A stretch of DNA of 42,685 bases from Acidipropionibacterium thoenii DSM 20276 (GTDB taxonomy: Bacteria; Actinomycetota; Actinomycetes; Propionibacteriales; Propionibacteriaceae). Each line of letters starts with the position of its first letter. Position 1 is the stretch's first letter. The notes beneath the pieces were generated by a model, which saw nothing but the letters and a program-made list of their open reading frames with translations, had not been told where the DNA came from and ran no database searches. The stretch spans positions 1 to 42,685 of the forward strand of contig NZ_AUHZ01000018.1 in the NCBI RefSeq assembly GCF_000423445.1. Reading direction: 5' to 3'. A program made the position numbers and the translations under genes. Shown here piece after piece: positions 34,448-42,685 of this stretch.

Positions 34448-37400
34448 ATGAAACGATCTGGCGGCGGTGTTGCGGCTGCATTCGGGTTCAGGTACCAGTA
34501 CCTAACCACGGTTGACTTGCTGCTGGAACTGTACGCCAATTCTTCGTCTGACTGGTCAATCGACGTTGACCCTGTCGACCAGAACTCAGCAGACATAATT
34601 GTTCGATTGTCAACAAGCAGCCCGCCTGACCGCGTCATACAGGTAAAGGCGTCTCTGTCGAGCTCCTCAACTACCATCGGAATCGACGAAACCCGGCGAA
34701 TACTAGACGGGCTGCGCCGCGAACACCCTAAAGCTCGACTACGCGAGATTCTCACCAACCGAATCAAGACTGCTGAACTCGAAACAGAACTGGAACGGCA
34801 GGACTGCACACTCCTCAGACAAGGCGAGCGGTTCACCTCCCATCAGGAACCACTTCATCAGGGGGCCGAGAAGCTATTGCGAACCATCGGACGCTTGCGC
34901 ACCACCAGAGAGGGCGGAACTGGCCGCGAACTGCAGTATCTGATTCTGCGTCAACTCATTGATCGCGTTCACGAGGCCGGCTCCAACACACATAACCAAC
35001 GCTTGTCCCGCGATGACATTCGCCAGATCCTAACAGGTTCAAATCCCTTGCTATCTAGCGCCCTTGGATCACGAGCCTGGGGGAAGTGCATTCAGGTCCC
35101 AGTCGGAAACTACATCGAGAGAGAGAAGTCTTCTCGATTCCTTAGGGAAAACCTCCCCGTCGGCTCTCTATATGACGGCGCCCCCAAGATCGCGGTCTTG
35201 AAAGGCATGTCCGGTAGCGGAAAATCCGCAGCCGCCTATCTACATGCTCGATCACTCTTGGAACACGTGGCTTTCGTCCTATGGCTAGACGCGAGTTCAC
35301 TAGGGGTGCTCGAATCACAAGTTCCGATGGCACTTCAAGAACTGGGGGCAGCGATTGCTCCCACCGACATGCCGAGACGCGATCTCGTGGATGTTTTGTC
35401 GGGATCGCCGGTACCTTGGTTGCTAGTCCTAGATGGAGCTTCCTCTTTCAAGGAAGTTTACCCCTGGATACCACGCAGCGGCTATGGACAAGTCCTCATA
35501 ACCACACGAGTGGCGACCTGGCCGGACTCTCTCGCGCCGACAACTTCACTGGATGCATTTGACGAGATCGAGGCGCGACGGTTTGTGGCTCGACGGTTTG
35601 GGCAAGCAGTCGAGTCGTGGTCAGCCCAGCAGCTATCCGCTTGTGATGCCATATCAAGAGCGCTCGCTGGATGGCCCTTGGCTCTGGAGCTGGCTGTTGG
35701 CTGGATTGCTCGACATGGCGGCCCGAAAGAAGCCATGTTGCAGTTTACTGACCGATTGGATCGCCTCGACCTGGACAGTGAGGAATTGCTCCCACATGGA
35801 TATCCTCGAACTGCAGCCCAAGTGATCCTAGCTGATTGGAGGGAACTATCTCCAGAAGCGAGGAAACTGGCCTCATTTCTATTGGTTACAGGTGGAAGCC
35901 GCGTTCCCCGCCGCCTGCTACTTGACGCCCTCGCTCAGGTTGGAATGACTCAAAAGGCAGTGGAAGACCTCCTTTCCTCCGGATTCATTAGGCAAGAGCT
36001 CCTCACGCCAGATCGGCCCCACGATTTGGATGAAGTTCTAACAATTCACGGTTTCGTCCAGCTAGTTATGGCGAAACAAGGCATCCCACTGAACGGGCCC
36101 GAGATATGGGCCATCCTAAGCACCTGCGACAAATGGGTGCGACAGCTGACCGAGGATGGGCGCTTTCGTGAAGGTACTGCCTTGATTCACCCCATCGACT
36201 ACTTCCTTCGACAGACGGTCGAGGTATTCAAAGACAGCCCTGAAACCTTGACCTTGGCCAGCGTGTCTATGCACAACTTCGCGCAGTTGGCCTTTATCAC
36301 CTCGCAGGCTGCGATCGCCCGCCTCTGGTCACGCGTGGCCTTCCAGGTCCGGCAGGACCAGCTGGAGTTGGTTCGCGACCATGCGACGTGGGTACAGATG
36401 CAGCTTCAAACCCTATCCGTTATTGCCATCACTGCCGCGCGTCTTCATAAGGCTGAGGAGGTTGTCGAAGTCGCGCTCTTCTCCGAAACAGTGTTGCAAA
36501 TGTGCAACGAGGAAACTCTGTGCGATGTGGCCACGCAACATGCGTTGCGCACGATCCGGGATGTATTGCATTCGTGCCTGCCTGACTCCAGTCCGGGTCG
36601 CGCTCGCCGCGCACTAAAGGCGCTAGACGCCTTGGTGCCTCCAGGGGCACCTGAACCAGCAGTGAGCGGGGCAGGAAACACTCTACTCAACAAGCTTCAC
36701 ATCGAAAGAGTGGCAGCACTCCTGCTGGTGGAGCACAGTGCCTGGCAGGCCGGGGTGGATACCGTGCTGAGCGCCGCGAACCAAGCTCTGGAGGAAGGAG
36801 CCCTCGTCGATCAATTGGTGGATGGCCTTCTTGACGTGGCGCTTGAACTGATGATCGAAGCAAGTAAGCGTCCGCTGGAAACCCCCGAGCTTCTCATTGC
36901 TTCAGCTGTGCGGCTCGTGGTGTGGCTGGATGAAAATTCCGCTGCGCTAGACGAGAGCAATCACCAGAACCGCTTTGCGATCCTGAGGGCCTTCACGGAG
37001 GAGGGCCCCGGGCCGCTCTCCGACGTAATTGGGAAACTGCCGCCTCCCAAGCAGCGCACGCACCAGTTGGATGCTTGGGCCCAACTGGGAATGATCCTGC
37101 GAGAACAGCGCGAATCCATGCGCTACCGCAAGATCTTCAGCGATCCGCCACCATCCGTTTCCGTTACGCACAGTATCGATGGCGGCGACCAACTCAACGT
37201 CTGGTGGCGAGACACCGGGCCCGCGACACCCGAGCTTTGGGTGCACGCGCCAGCAATCGTCACCGTCAGCTCTTCAGGCCGCTTCGACCCCGTCCGTCAA
37301 GGAATGGAGCGCGCAGGACTTCCGGAAGTCGCTCACGACGAACCGCCGCAGCCCACCCCTGGCTGGCTAGCCCGACTCACCACGGACGGGATCAACATCC

Positions 37401-37636
37401 TTGACGCGAAAGGCACCCCCTGGGTAACCGTCGAGGATATTCCACCCCAGATCGTGGAAAAAATTTGCGCCCATGGGGGTTTGACGCTCATCTACGCAGA
37501 TTTGGCAATTACTCATTCCACAGATCCGCGTCTGAGCGGCTGGATTTCCCTGGCCACTAGAAAGAACCAGTCATGCACGGACAATCAGAACTCTTTGACG
37601 CCTTGGTGGCGCAAACTCTTCGGTTGGCTTTTCTAG
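34448..37636 (+). CDS. nuclease-STAND NTPase (Avs/Cap4-like putative antiviral protein)
   Basis: A 1062-aa three-part protein. Residues 1-110 look like a Cap4/Mrr-type PD-(D/E)XK nuclease: GFRYQ (13-17), E27, D49 and QVK (65-67). Residues 240-480 are a STAND/NB-ARC NTPase: P-loop GMSGSGKS (253-260), Walker B LLVLD ending at D329, the ITTR sensor, and GWPLAL about 410. A winged-helix part and long helical repeats follow, which in this class usually sense a phage protein. Two features are unlike the neighbours: markedly lower GC and more mixed codon use. It sits between two paralogous transfer genes, so it is inserted cargo. The start is the ATG behind gggtggg; the GTG at 34439 is an alternative. 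It is shorter than most Avs proteins. Confidence 0.82.
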   Translation: MKRSGGGVAAAFGFRYQYLTTVDLLLELYANSSSDWSIDVDPVDQNSADIIVRLSTSSPPDRVIQVKASLSSSSTTIGIDETRRILDGLRREHPKARLREILTNRIKTAELETELERQDCTLLRQGERFTSHQEPLHQGAEKLLRTIGRLRTTREGGTGRELQYLILRQLIDRVHEAGSNTHNQRLSRDDIRQILTGSNPLLSSALGSRAWGKCIQVPVGNYIEREKSSRFLRENLPVGSLYDGAPKIAVLKGMSGSGKSAAAYLHARSLLEHVAFVLWLDASSLGVLESQVPMALQELGAAIAPTDMPRRDLVDVLSGSPVPWLLVLDGASSFKEVYPWIPRSGYGQVLITTRVATWPDSLAPTTSLDAFDEIEARRFVARRFGQAVESWSAQQLSACDAISRALAGWPLALELAVGWIARHGGPKEAMLQFTDRLDRLDLDSEELLPHGYPRTAAQVILADWRELSPEARKLASFLLVTGGSRVPRRLLLDALAQVGMTQKAVEDLLSSGFIRQELLTPDRPHDLDEVLTIHGFVQLVMAKQGIPLNGPEIWAILSTCDKWVRQLTEDGRFREGTALIHPIDYFLRQTVEVFKDSPETLTLASVSMHNFAQLAFITSQAAIARLWSRVAFQVRQDQLELVRDHATWVQMQLQTLSVIAITAARLHKAEEVVEVALFSETVLQMCNEETLCDVATQHALRTIRDVLHSCLPDSSPGRARRALKALDALVPPGAPEPAVSGAGNTLLNKLHIERVAALLLVEHSAWQAGVDTVLSAANQALEEGALVDQLVDGLLDVALELMIEASKRPLETPELLIASAVRLVVWLDENSAALDESNHQNRFAILRAFTEEGPGPLSDVIGKLPPPKQRTHQLDAWAQLGMILREQRESMRYRKIFSDPPPSVSVTHSIDGGDQLNVWWRDTGPATPELWVHAPAIVTVSSSGRFDPVRQGMERAGLPEVAHDEPPQPTPGWLARLTTDGINILDAKGTPWVTVEDIPPQIVEKICAHGGLTLIYADLAITHSTDPRLSGWISLATRKNQSCTDNQNSLTPWWRKLFGWLF

Positions 37637-37900
37637 CCGCCTTTTGCGGATGCCGTTCTGACGTAACCGTCCAGGGCCAATGACAAGATCAACCGCGAAG
37701 GAGCTCGGCCGGATAGTTCGTGAGCTGACCGCTGATGACGGAGTCTCACTCAGAGGTTGCTGGCCAGCATGGGCCATGCCTCACCGGCAGACTTGCGTGC
37801 GCGCACCTGAGCCCGGCCATACCCGCGCACCTGACAGGCAGACCCAACCAAGGGCCCGCCCGCAGCAGCGGGACGGCCGTCTGCTTCGAAGGAGCTTGCT
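37637..37900. other. intergenic region after STAND gene
   Basis: 264 bp between the cargo gene and the second two-TM gene. The GC content rises again after about 37780. Two copies of gcgcacctga occur at 37801-37810 and 37825-37834. A short frame beginning at 37680 reads TRSTAKELGRIVRELTADDG and then becomes low complexity; it may be a gene remnant. A promoter for the downstream transfer genes should lie here but could not be fixed. Confidence 0.4.
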
Positions 37901-38233
37901 GTGTTTGATCTGATGAGCTGTGTTGTGCCGAATCTGTCGTCTCTGCCGGTGATGCTGCCGATGGAGGTGGACATCACGCCGAATGATGATGGGCTGCCGG
38001 GGATCGCGCAGCTGCGCAACATCGTGGGGGCGGTGATGACGATCGGGCTGATCCTGTCGGTGCTGGCGCTGATCATCTCCGCGATCGTGTGGGGGTTCGG
38101 CGCGAACTCGTCCAACCCGCACCTGGCCGGCCGCGGCAAGGTCGGTGTCCTGGTCTCCTGCGGGGCAGCGATCATCTGCGGTGCCGCGGTCACGCTGATC
38201 AACTTCTTCTGGAACGTCGGCCAGTCCGTCTAA
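37901..38233 (+). CDS. small two-TM transfer protein (DUF6112-like), second copy
   Basis: A 110-aa protein starting at GTG with aaggag eight bases upstream. Two hydrophobic helices (NIVGAVMTIGLILSVLALIISAI is the first stretch, split by a glycine; VSCGAAIICGAAVTLINFF is the second) match the paralogue at 34049-34315 in order and spacing. The N-terminal 30 residues are extra. It heads the downstream half of the transfer operon, 45 bp before the TrbL-like gene. Confidence 0.82.
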   Translation: MFDLMSCVVPNLSSLPVMLPMEVDITPNDDGLPGIAQLRNIVGAVMTIGLILSVLALIISAIVWGFGANSSNPHLAGRGKVGVLVSCGAAIICGAAVTLINFFWNVGQSV

Positions 38234-38278
38234 CCCCTACCCAACCGTTCCAACCCGCGTGTGTGAGGAGTGATTGCG

Positions 38279-39790
38279 GTGGGTGTGTGCGATCTTCCCG
38301 TCATCTCAGGTGTCTGCGAAACCGCTGGTGAGGCTGCCGCCTCACTGGTGTCGGCCCCGCTCGACTGGCTCGCCCAGGCCATGGGCTCGGCCGCGGGCTG
38401 GTTGTTCGAGGCCGTGTGGAACGTCTTCGACGCCACCACCCTGGTCGACATCACCAGTGACGGATACCTGTCGGTCTACAACCTGCTGTTCGGCATCGCG
38501 GTGTTCGTGATGCTGCTGTTCTTCTGCCTCCAACTCATCACCGGCCTCATCAGACGTGACCCCACTGCCCTCACCCGCGCCGCCCTCGGCCTCGCCAAGA
38601 GCGTGTTGGGGTCGTTTGTGGTGATCACGCTGACTGGGCTGCTGTTGGAGGTGGTCGACCAGCTGTGTGTTGGGATCGTCCAAGCCACCGGCGAGACCAC
38701 CGAATCGATGGGTGAGAAGATCACGATCCTCGCCGGTGGACTGGCGGGGATCAATATCGCCGCCCCCGGGGTCGGGGCGATCATCACGATCTTCCTCGCC
38801 GGGCTCGCGATCACCTCCGCGGCGATCGTGTGGCTCTCGCTGCTGGTCCGCAAGGCCCTGCTGCTGGTCGCGATCGTGTTCGCACCCCTGGCCCTGTCGG
38901 GCTCCTCGTGGGACGCCACGAGGGGGTGGATCAGCAAGTGGGCGATGTTCGTGGTCGCGCTGATCTGTTCCAAGCTCGTGCTGGTCGTGATGTTCCTGGT
39001 CGCGATCACCCAGGTCGCCGCCCCGATCGATGGGGACCTGTCCTCGATCAGTGACCCGCTGGCCGGGGTGGTGCTCATGGCGATGGCCGCGTTCGCCCCC
39101 TACCTGACGTATCGGTTCATCAGCTTCGTCGGCTTCGACATGTGCCACGCGATCGGCGCCGAACAAGACGCCAAGAACTCCCTCAACCGCCCCATCCCGC
39201 TCCCCGACCGCCAGCCGGGCAACCCCCAGCAGGTCCTCGACGGCAGTGGCGGTGACAGCAACGGTGGTGGTGGAAAGCAGCCGGCGAAACCGAGTACCCC
39301 GAACCCCTCAGCCTCACAGGGCGGCACCGAAGCCGGAGCTGGCACTGGCGGAGCAGCTGGGTCTGGGACTTCCGGATCGGGGGCGGCCTCGGGTGGGTCT
39401 GCTGCCGCTGCCGGTCCTGCGGCGGCAGCCGTGATCGGGGTGCAGGTGGCCAAGGACGCGGCCACCGCGGGACCGAAAGCCGGCGCCGAGCTCGGTCAGC
39501 AGGCCGAGACCGCGGCCGACGCCGCCGACCACACCCCCACCACCAACGGCGGCGGGAATGGTGGCGGGAACACATCTCCAGCCCCTGCGCCCGGTGGAAC
39601 GCCACCGCAACAGCGCACCCCACCTGCCGGTGCGGAGCCCACACCACCCAGCACCCCAAGCCCACAGCCACCGGGGTCTTCCTCACATGGTGGGGGTGAG
39701 CAGGTCGCGCCGCCCGTGCCAGTACCGAACCCGCCACCCGCCGACAATCCGCCACCGCCGTCGAGTGCAGGGAAGGAGCCGCAGCCATGA
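38279..39790 (+). CDS. TrbL/VirB6-like conjugal transfer membrane protein
   Basis: A 503-aa polytopic protein. From about residue 70 to 285 it has at least five hydrophobic helices (LLFGIAVFVMLLFFCLQL, VLGSFVVITLTGLLLEVV, ITIFLAGLAITSAAIVWLSL, ALLLVAIVFAPLAL, FVVALICSKLVLVVMFLVAI), a TrbL/VirB6 layout for the inner channel. The last 190 residues are Gly/Ser/Pro/Gln-rich, low complexity and probably disordered. The start is the GTG eight bases after gagga; the frame opens three codons earlier. It overlaps the next gene by ATGA. Confidence 0.85.
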   Translation: MGVCDLPVISGVCETAGEAAASLVSAPLDWLAQAMGSAAGWLFEAVWNVFDATTLVDITSDGYLSVYNLLFGIAVFVMLLFFCLQLITGLIRRDPTALTRAALGLAKSVLGSFVVITLTGLLLEVVDQLCVGIVQATGETTESMGEKITILAGGLAGINIAAPGVGAIITIFLAGLAITSAAIVWLSLLVRKALLLVAIVFAPLALSGSSWDATRGWISKWAMFVVALICSKLVLVVMFLVAITQVAAPIDGDLSSISDPLAGVVLMAMAAFAPYLTYRFISFVGFDMCHAIGAEQDAKNSLNRPIPLPDRQPGNPQQVLDGSGGDSNGGGGKQPAKPSTPNPSASQGGTEAGAGTGGAAGSGTSGSGAASGGSAAAAGPAAAAVIGVQVAKDAATAGPKAGAELGQQAETAADAADHTPTTNGGGNGGGNTSPAPAPGGTPPQQRTPPAGAEPTPPSTPSPQPPGSSSHGGGEQVAPPVPVPNPPPADNPPPPSSAGKEPQP

Positions 39791-41274
39791 GCCGCCACAA
39801 CAAGAACAACAGCCACGACCCGGAGGCGACCGGTTCGGAGCTGGTGCCGGTGAAGTTCTCCCGGCTCACCCGGCGCGGCATCCTGCTGGGCCTGTCCGCG
39901 GCCCAGCTGGTCACCGTCGGGATCGCGATCGCCACCATCATCACCGCTCTGTATGCCGGGGGCGGGATGTGGCTGGCCTACACCGCCCCCGTCTGGGCCA
40001 CCGCCGTCCTCCTCACCTGGGTCCCTGTCGCTGGACGGCCGGTCATCGAGTGGGTGCCCGTGGCCGGCTGGTGGGTCTACCGCACCACCATCGGCCAGCT
40101 CCTCTACCGGCGCCGCATCGTCACCCCACGCCCCGCCGGAACCCTCGCCCTGCCCGGCGACCAAGCCCGGCTGCGCGAGTACGAGGACCCGACCACGGGG
40201 GCGGGCATGATCCACGACCCCCACCAGAACACGCTCACGGTGGTGTGCGAAATCACCCACCCCGCGTTCGTGCTCCTCGACCCCGCCGAACAAGAACGCC
40301 GCGTCACCGCCTGGGGCCGCGTCCTGGCCACCGTCTGCCGCTCCGGCAGGATCGCCACCCTGCAAATCCTGGAACGCACCCTGCCCGACTCCGGCACCGG
40401 ACTCGCCGAATGGTGGACCACCCACGGCCAGCCCGATGACACCAGCTGGGCGGCCACCACCTACGCCGAACTCATCGACCGCGCCGGACCCGCCGGCGAA
40501 CGCCACGCCACCACCCTGTCGCTGTCCCTTGACATGAAGGCAGCGGCGAGGCAGATCCGCACCGCCGGCGGCGGGATCCGCGGCGCCGCCGCCGTCCTGC
40601 GTCAAGAGATGAACACCCTCACCGCCGCGCTCCGCTCAGCCGACCTCACCCCATCCGGATGGCTCACCCCCGGCCAGATCGCCGTGATCCTGCGCTCGGC
40701 CTACGACCCCGCCATCGCCGCCACCCTGGAACGCCACGGCGAGATCGGCCACGACCTCGCCACCGCCGGCCCGGTCGCCGTTAACGAGACCTGGAGTCGG
40801 ATCCGCACTGACTCCGCCCACCACGCCGTGCTGTGGATCAGCGAATGGCCGCGCTCCATGGTCTACCCAGGCTTCCTCTCACCCATCCTGCTCTCCAGCG
40901 GGATCCAACGGTCGTTCTCCCTGATCTGCACCCCCCTGCGCTCCGACCAGGCCGCCCGCGACATCCGCAAGAAGAAGGTCGAGCACATCTCCGACCAAGC
41001 CCAACGCGCCAAAATCGGGCAGATCGAAGACGCCTCCCAGACGGCTGAGTACCACGATGTCCTCCAGCAAGAAGCCGACCTCACCGCCGGCCACGGCATC
41101 CTGCGCTACACCGGCCTGATCACCGTCACCGCCACCACGATCGAGGGCCTCGACGCCCACGTCGCCGTCCTCGAACAAGCCGCCATTCAAGCTAACTGCG
41201 AAACCCGACTCCTCGCCGGACAACAAGCCAAAGCGTTCACCGCCGCAGCCCTACCCCTCTGCCGCCAAGTCTAG
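39787..41274 (+). CDS. SCO6880-family conjugation protein
   Basis: A 495-aa protein with an N-terminal PrgI-like hairpin of two membrane helices (GILLGLSAAQLVTVGIAIAT region and PVWATAVLLTWVPVAG) and a large cytoplasmic domain (LRSAYDP, WISEWPRS, the long helix around KKKVEHISDQAQRAKIGQIED, EADLTAGHG). This family is found across actinobacterial ICEs just before the VirB4 ATPase and recalls the N-terminal part of VirB4. Here the expected VirB4 gene does not follow. ATGA overlap with the TrbL-like gene. Confidence 0.88.
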   Translation: MSRHNKNNSHDPEATGSELVPVKFSRLTRRGILLGLSAAQLVTVGIAIATIITALYAGGGMWLAYTAPVWATAVLLTWVPVAGRPVIEWVPVAGWWVYRTTIGQLLYRRRIVTPRPAGTLALPGDQARLREYEDPTTGAGMIHDPHQNTLTVVCEITHPAFVLLDPAEQERRVTAWGRVLATVCRSGRIATLQILERTLPDSGTGLAEWWTTHGQPDDTSWAATTYAELIDRAGPAGERHATTLSLSLDMKAAARQIRTAGGGIRGAAAVLRQEMNTLTAALRSADLTPSGWLTPGQIAVILRSAYDPAIAATLERHGEIGHDLATAGPVAVNETWSRIRTDSAHHAVLWISEWPRSMVYPGFLSPILLSSGIQRSFSLICTPLRSDQAARDIRKKKVEHISDQAQRAKIGQIEDASQTAEYHDVLQQEADLTAGHGILRYTGLITVTATTIEGLDAHVAVLEQAAIQANCETRLLAGQQAKAFTAAALPLCRQV

Positions 41275-41279
41275 GAAGC

Positions 41280-42023
41280 TTAGGCGTTTGAATCGTCCGT
41301 GTCCTCCAAAGTAGAGGCGGTCACAGACGCTCCGAGATCTTCAAATCCACGTGGCCCATACCAACGCTGTTCCCCGCTGGTGAACGTGACTCTCCCAACT
41401 AGTTGCGTCGATAGATTCCAAGTCGTCAGGTCAGGTTCTCTGGCCCTAGACGGAGGCTTCACACCCCATGGGCGAGTCCCCTCTCGACGAGGGTCAGGAG
41501 GCTCGAATGCCTCTGGCATGGAGCCGTCTCCAGAGAGCGCGTGGAGCGAGCGCCGGACGTACTCAGAGTAAGTGCGCAAGTCGGCATAGTCGCGACGGCG
41601 TTCCTCTTCCGATCTGTCAGGCTGGTTGGAGTGTGCGAAGCGAACCAGCCATACCAGGTCCTTCCAGCGTTGTCCGACCTCTTCTGGGAGTGCGTGGGCA
41701 TTCCTAGCTCCTGCATTGGTTAGCTGCGCGACGCGCCCGAGGCGATCTCGATGAACGTCAGCGGTTGCTGGAACTCGAACGAAGCAGGGCATCTGGTCTG
41801 GCGAGTCCAAAGTCACGGTCCAGTAGTCAGCTAAAGCAGCAATCAAATGAGCCGCAGCTTCTGAGATTCGTCTCTCCTCCTGCATCTTGCTGGCTACTCG
41901 GCGTTCTTCAGAAGCCAAATCAGTTTCATGTCGCAGCACACGAGCGGTCTGCCGTGATGACACCCAAGCGGACAGCGCCCCACCAACGATCGCACCCAGC
42001 AGGGCTGCAAGCAGTTCGGTCAT
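41280..42023 (-). CDS. membrane-anchored hypothetical cargo protein
   Basis: A 247-aa protein. The N-terminus ELLAALLGAIVGGALSAWVS is a single glycine-rich membrane helix, followed by a charged coiled-coil (RQTARVLRHETDLASEERRVASKMQEERRISEAA) and a soluble domain without recognised motif. It lies on the opposite strand to the transfer operon, only five bases from the SCO6880 stop, and its GC content is lower than that of the operon. Both facts indicate inserted cargo. Small membrane-tethered proteins like this occur in defence modules, but nothing here proves such a role. Confidence 0.7.
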   Translation of the reverse strand: MTELLAALLGAIVGGALSAWVSSRQTARVLRHETDLASEERRVASKMQEERRISEAAAHLIAALADYWTVTLDSPDQMPCFVRVPATADVHRDRLGRVAQLTNAGARNAHALPEEVGQRWKDLVWLVRFAHSNQPDRSEEERRRDYADLRTYSEYVRRSLHALSGDGSMPEAFEPPDPRREGTRPWGVKPPSRAREPDLTTWNLSTQLVGRVTFTSGEQRWYGPRGFEDLGASVTASTLEDTDDSNA

Positions 42024-42142
42024 GACAGCCAGATTACGGTCTTGGTCCTACGGATCAGTTGCTCGTTCAACCTGCCTCGGTAGTCACAGCAAGCACACCT
42101 CCCTCGTAGGCGTACCGCCGTTACGTAGAGAGGACTGTTGGG

Positions 42143-42346
42143 ATGGCGACGTTTGTTGATCCGGTGGCTGATGCTGCTGAGGCCTATGAGGGATTGCGCG
42201 GGTTGGCGCACGCCACCCGGGCCTTTGAGGATCCGGCTGACACATATCGGGTGTTGGGTGAGGTGTCGGGGTCGGTGCGGCTGTTGCGGCAGGTGCTGGA
42301 CCAGCTGTCGCGCGCTCATGCTGATCACCGCGACATCGCGTTCTGA
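42143..42346 (+). pseudogene. small hypothetical transfer-region gene, truncated by IS
   Basis: The frame encodes 67 residues, MATFVDPVADAAEAYEGL through a helical LLRQVLDQLSRAHADH to DIAF. A gagagga lies about eight bases before the ATG. Relatives near ICE transfer genes appear to be longer, with a second helical half. Here the stop TGA is the first three bases of the insertion sequence's left end, so the natural 3' part was probably lost. Function unknown. Confidence 0.6.
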
Positions 42347-42685
42347 ATCGCCCCGGGTCTGGTGGAGGCTCTGAATCCACGGGAGGATGAGGAGCATGGC
42401 AGCACCGAGGAAGTACCCCGACGAGCTTCGGGAGAGAGCCACGAGGATGGCAGTTCAGTCACGGCGCGATCCATCGACGAGGTCGGGAACGTTTCGCCGT
42501 GTGGGCGAGCAGCTCGGGATCAATCCCGAGACTCTGAGGAACTGGGTCGTGCAGGCCGAGGTCGACGAGGGGCACCGTCCCGGGACCACGACCAGCGAGT
42601 CCCAGCGCCTGGTCGAGCTGGAGAAGGAAGTGCGTGAGCTGCGCAGGGCGAACTCGATCCTGCGTTCAGCCTCGGCTTTTTTCGC
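42344..42685 (+). mobile_element. IS3-family insertion sequence, left end (runs off window)
   Basis: A terminal inverted-repeat-like stretch begins tgaatcgccccggg, with the TG end common to IS3 elements, 52 bp before an OrfA-type gene. The right end is outside the window. The exact length of the inverted repeat cannot be set without the other end. Confidence 0.75.
42396..42685 (+). CDS. IS3-family transposase OrfA (partial)
   Basis: The first 96 residues of OrfA: KYPDELRERATRMAV with an HTH (RRVGEQLGINPETLRNWV) and a leucine-zipper-like helix (LVELEKEVRELRRANSIL) ending in SASAFFA. OrfA binds the IS ends; the catalytic OrfB follows by -1 frameshifting. A run of six T followed by C (42677-42683) at the edge of the window is a likely slippery site. 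A gaggatgagg site precedes the ATG. The gene continues beyond 42685. Confidence 0.92.
   Translation, partial: MAAPRKYPDELRERATRMAVQSRRDPSTRSGTFRRVGEQLGINPETLRNWVVQAEVDEGHRPGTTTSESQRLVELEKEVRELRRANSILRSASAFF

Larger units (their letters stand above)
6938..42685. mobile_element. integrative conjugative element (left part, runs off window)
   Basis: Starting just after the truncated repeat, the region holds a serine integrase, a MobF relaxase, an ArdC-like protein, a primase-polymerase, ParB, DUF2637, TrbL- and SCO6880-like transfer genes, and many cargo genes. These are the standard parts of actinobacterial conjugative elements. The left boundary rests on the repeat break and is inferred. No right attachment site is seen, and the VirB4 and VirD4 ATPases are missing, so the element must extend past 42685 or be damaged. 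A composite of two nested elements cannot be excluded. Confidence 0.6.

Noticed and set aside
37680-37913. 77-codon frame after the STAND gene
   Set aside because: Only the first 20 residues look protein-like; the rest is Arg/Pro-rich, and it overlaps the start of the second two-TM gene.

Overview
The window comes from a high-GC actinobacterium. The base composition, the frequent GTG starts, the ATGA/GTGA gene overlaps and the conjugation gene families (MobF relaxase, DUF2637, SCO6880-like, two-TM DUF6112-like proteins) all point to Actinomycetes. A Propionibacteriaceae-like or related host is possible, but I cannot fix the genus. No rRNA, tRNA or CRISPR array was found.

Positions 1-6937 look chromosomal. 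An aldehyde dehydrogenase and a zinc alcohol dehydrogenase form an operon on the minus strand, with a GntR/FadR-type operator and a perfect 34-bp inverted repeat upstream. A C69 dipeptidase gene (minus) diverges from a gene for a 613-aa protein I do not recognise (plus). An 80-bp intergenic repeat occurs twice. The second copy (6858-6937) is cut in the middle of its hairpin, just before the mobile region begins.

From about 6938 to the right edge the window reads as one integrative conjugative element (ICE) carrying cargo. A large serine integrase with a fused double-HTH tail sits at the left end. Next is a defence-like island: a three-gene minus-strand set (DUF4238-like protein, winged-helix/coiled-coil protein, Abi_C protein), an orphan double-HTH protein, an AAA_13/RloC-like ATPase with a zinc hook, and an SF2 helicase fused to a putative nuclease. 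The MobF relaxase-helicase follows. Three perfect 14-bp tandem repeats lie just upstream of it and are my oriT candidate. A small VOC/AraC/TfoX-like group and a second AraC-type regulator come next.

From 26267 a long, tightly coupled plus-strand operon runs: ArdC-like antirestriction protein, primase-polymerase, DUF2637 membrane protein, two unknowns, ParB-like protein, a VirB8-like protein, a cell-wall hydrolase broken by a 2-nt frameshift, a two-TM protein, a second two-TM protein, a TrbL/VirB6-like channel protein and an SCO6880-like protein. The operon is interrupted between the two paralogous two-TM genes by a 3.2-kb, visibly AT-richer gene. It encodes a nuclease-STAND NTPase resembling Avs/Cap4 antiviral proteins. 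A further cargo gene lies on the opposite strand after the SCO6880-like gene. At the right edge an IS3-family element truncates a small gene. No VirB4 or VirD4 ATPase is present in the window, so the transfer module is incomplete here or continues beyond the insertion sequence.

Together the genes describe a mobile element that integrates (serine recombinase), processes and transfers DNA (relaxase, channel proteins, wall hydrolase), protects incoming DNA (ArdC), and carries several probable anti-phage systems at junctions between backbone genes.
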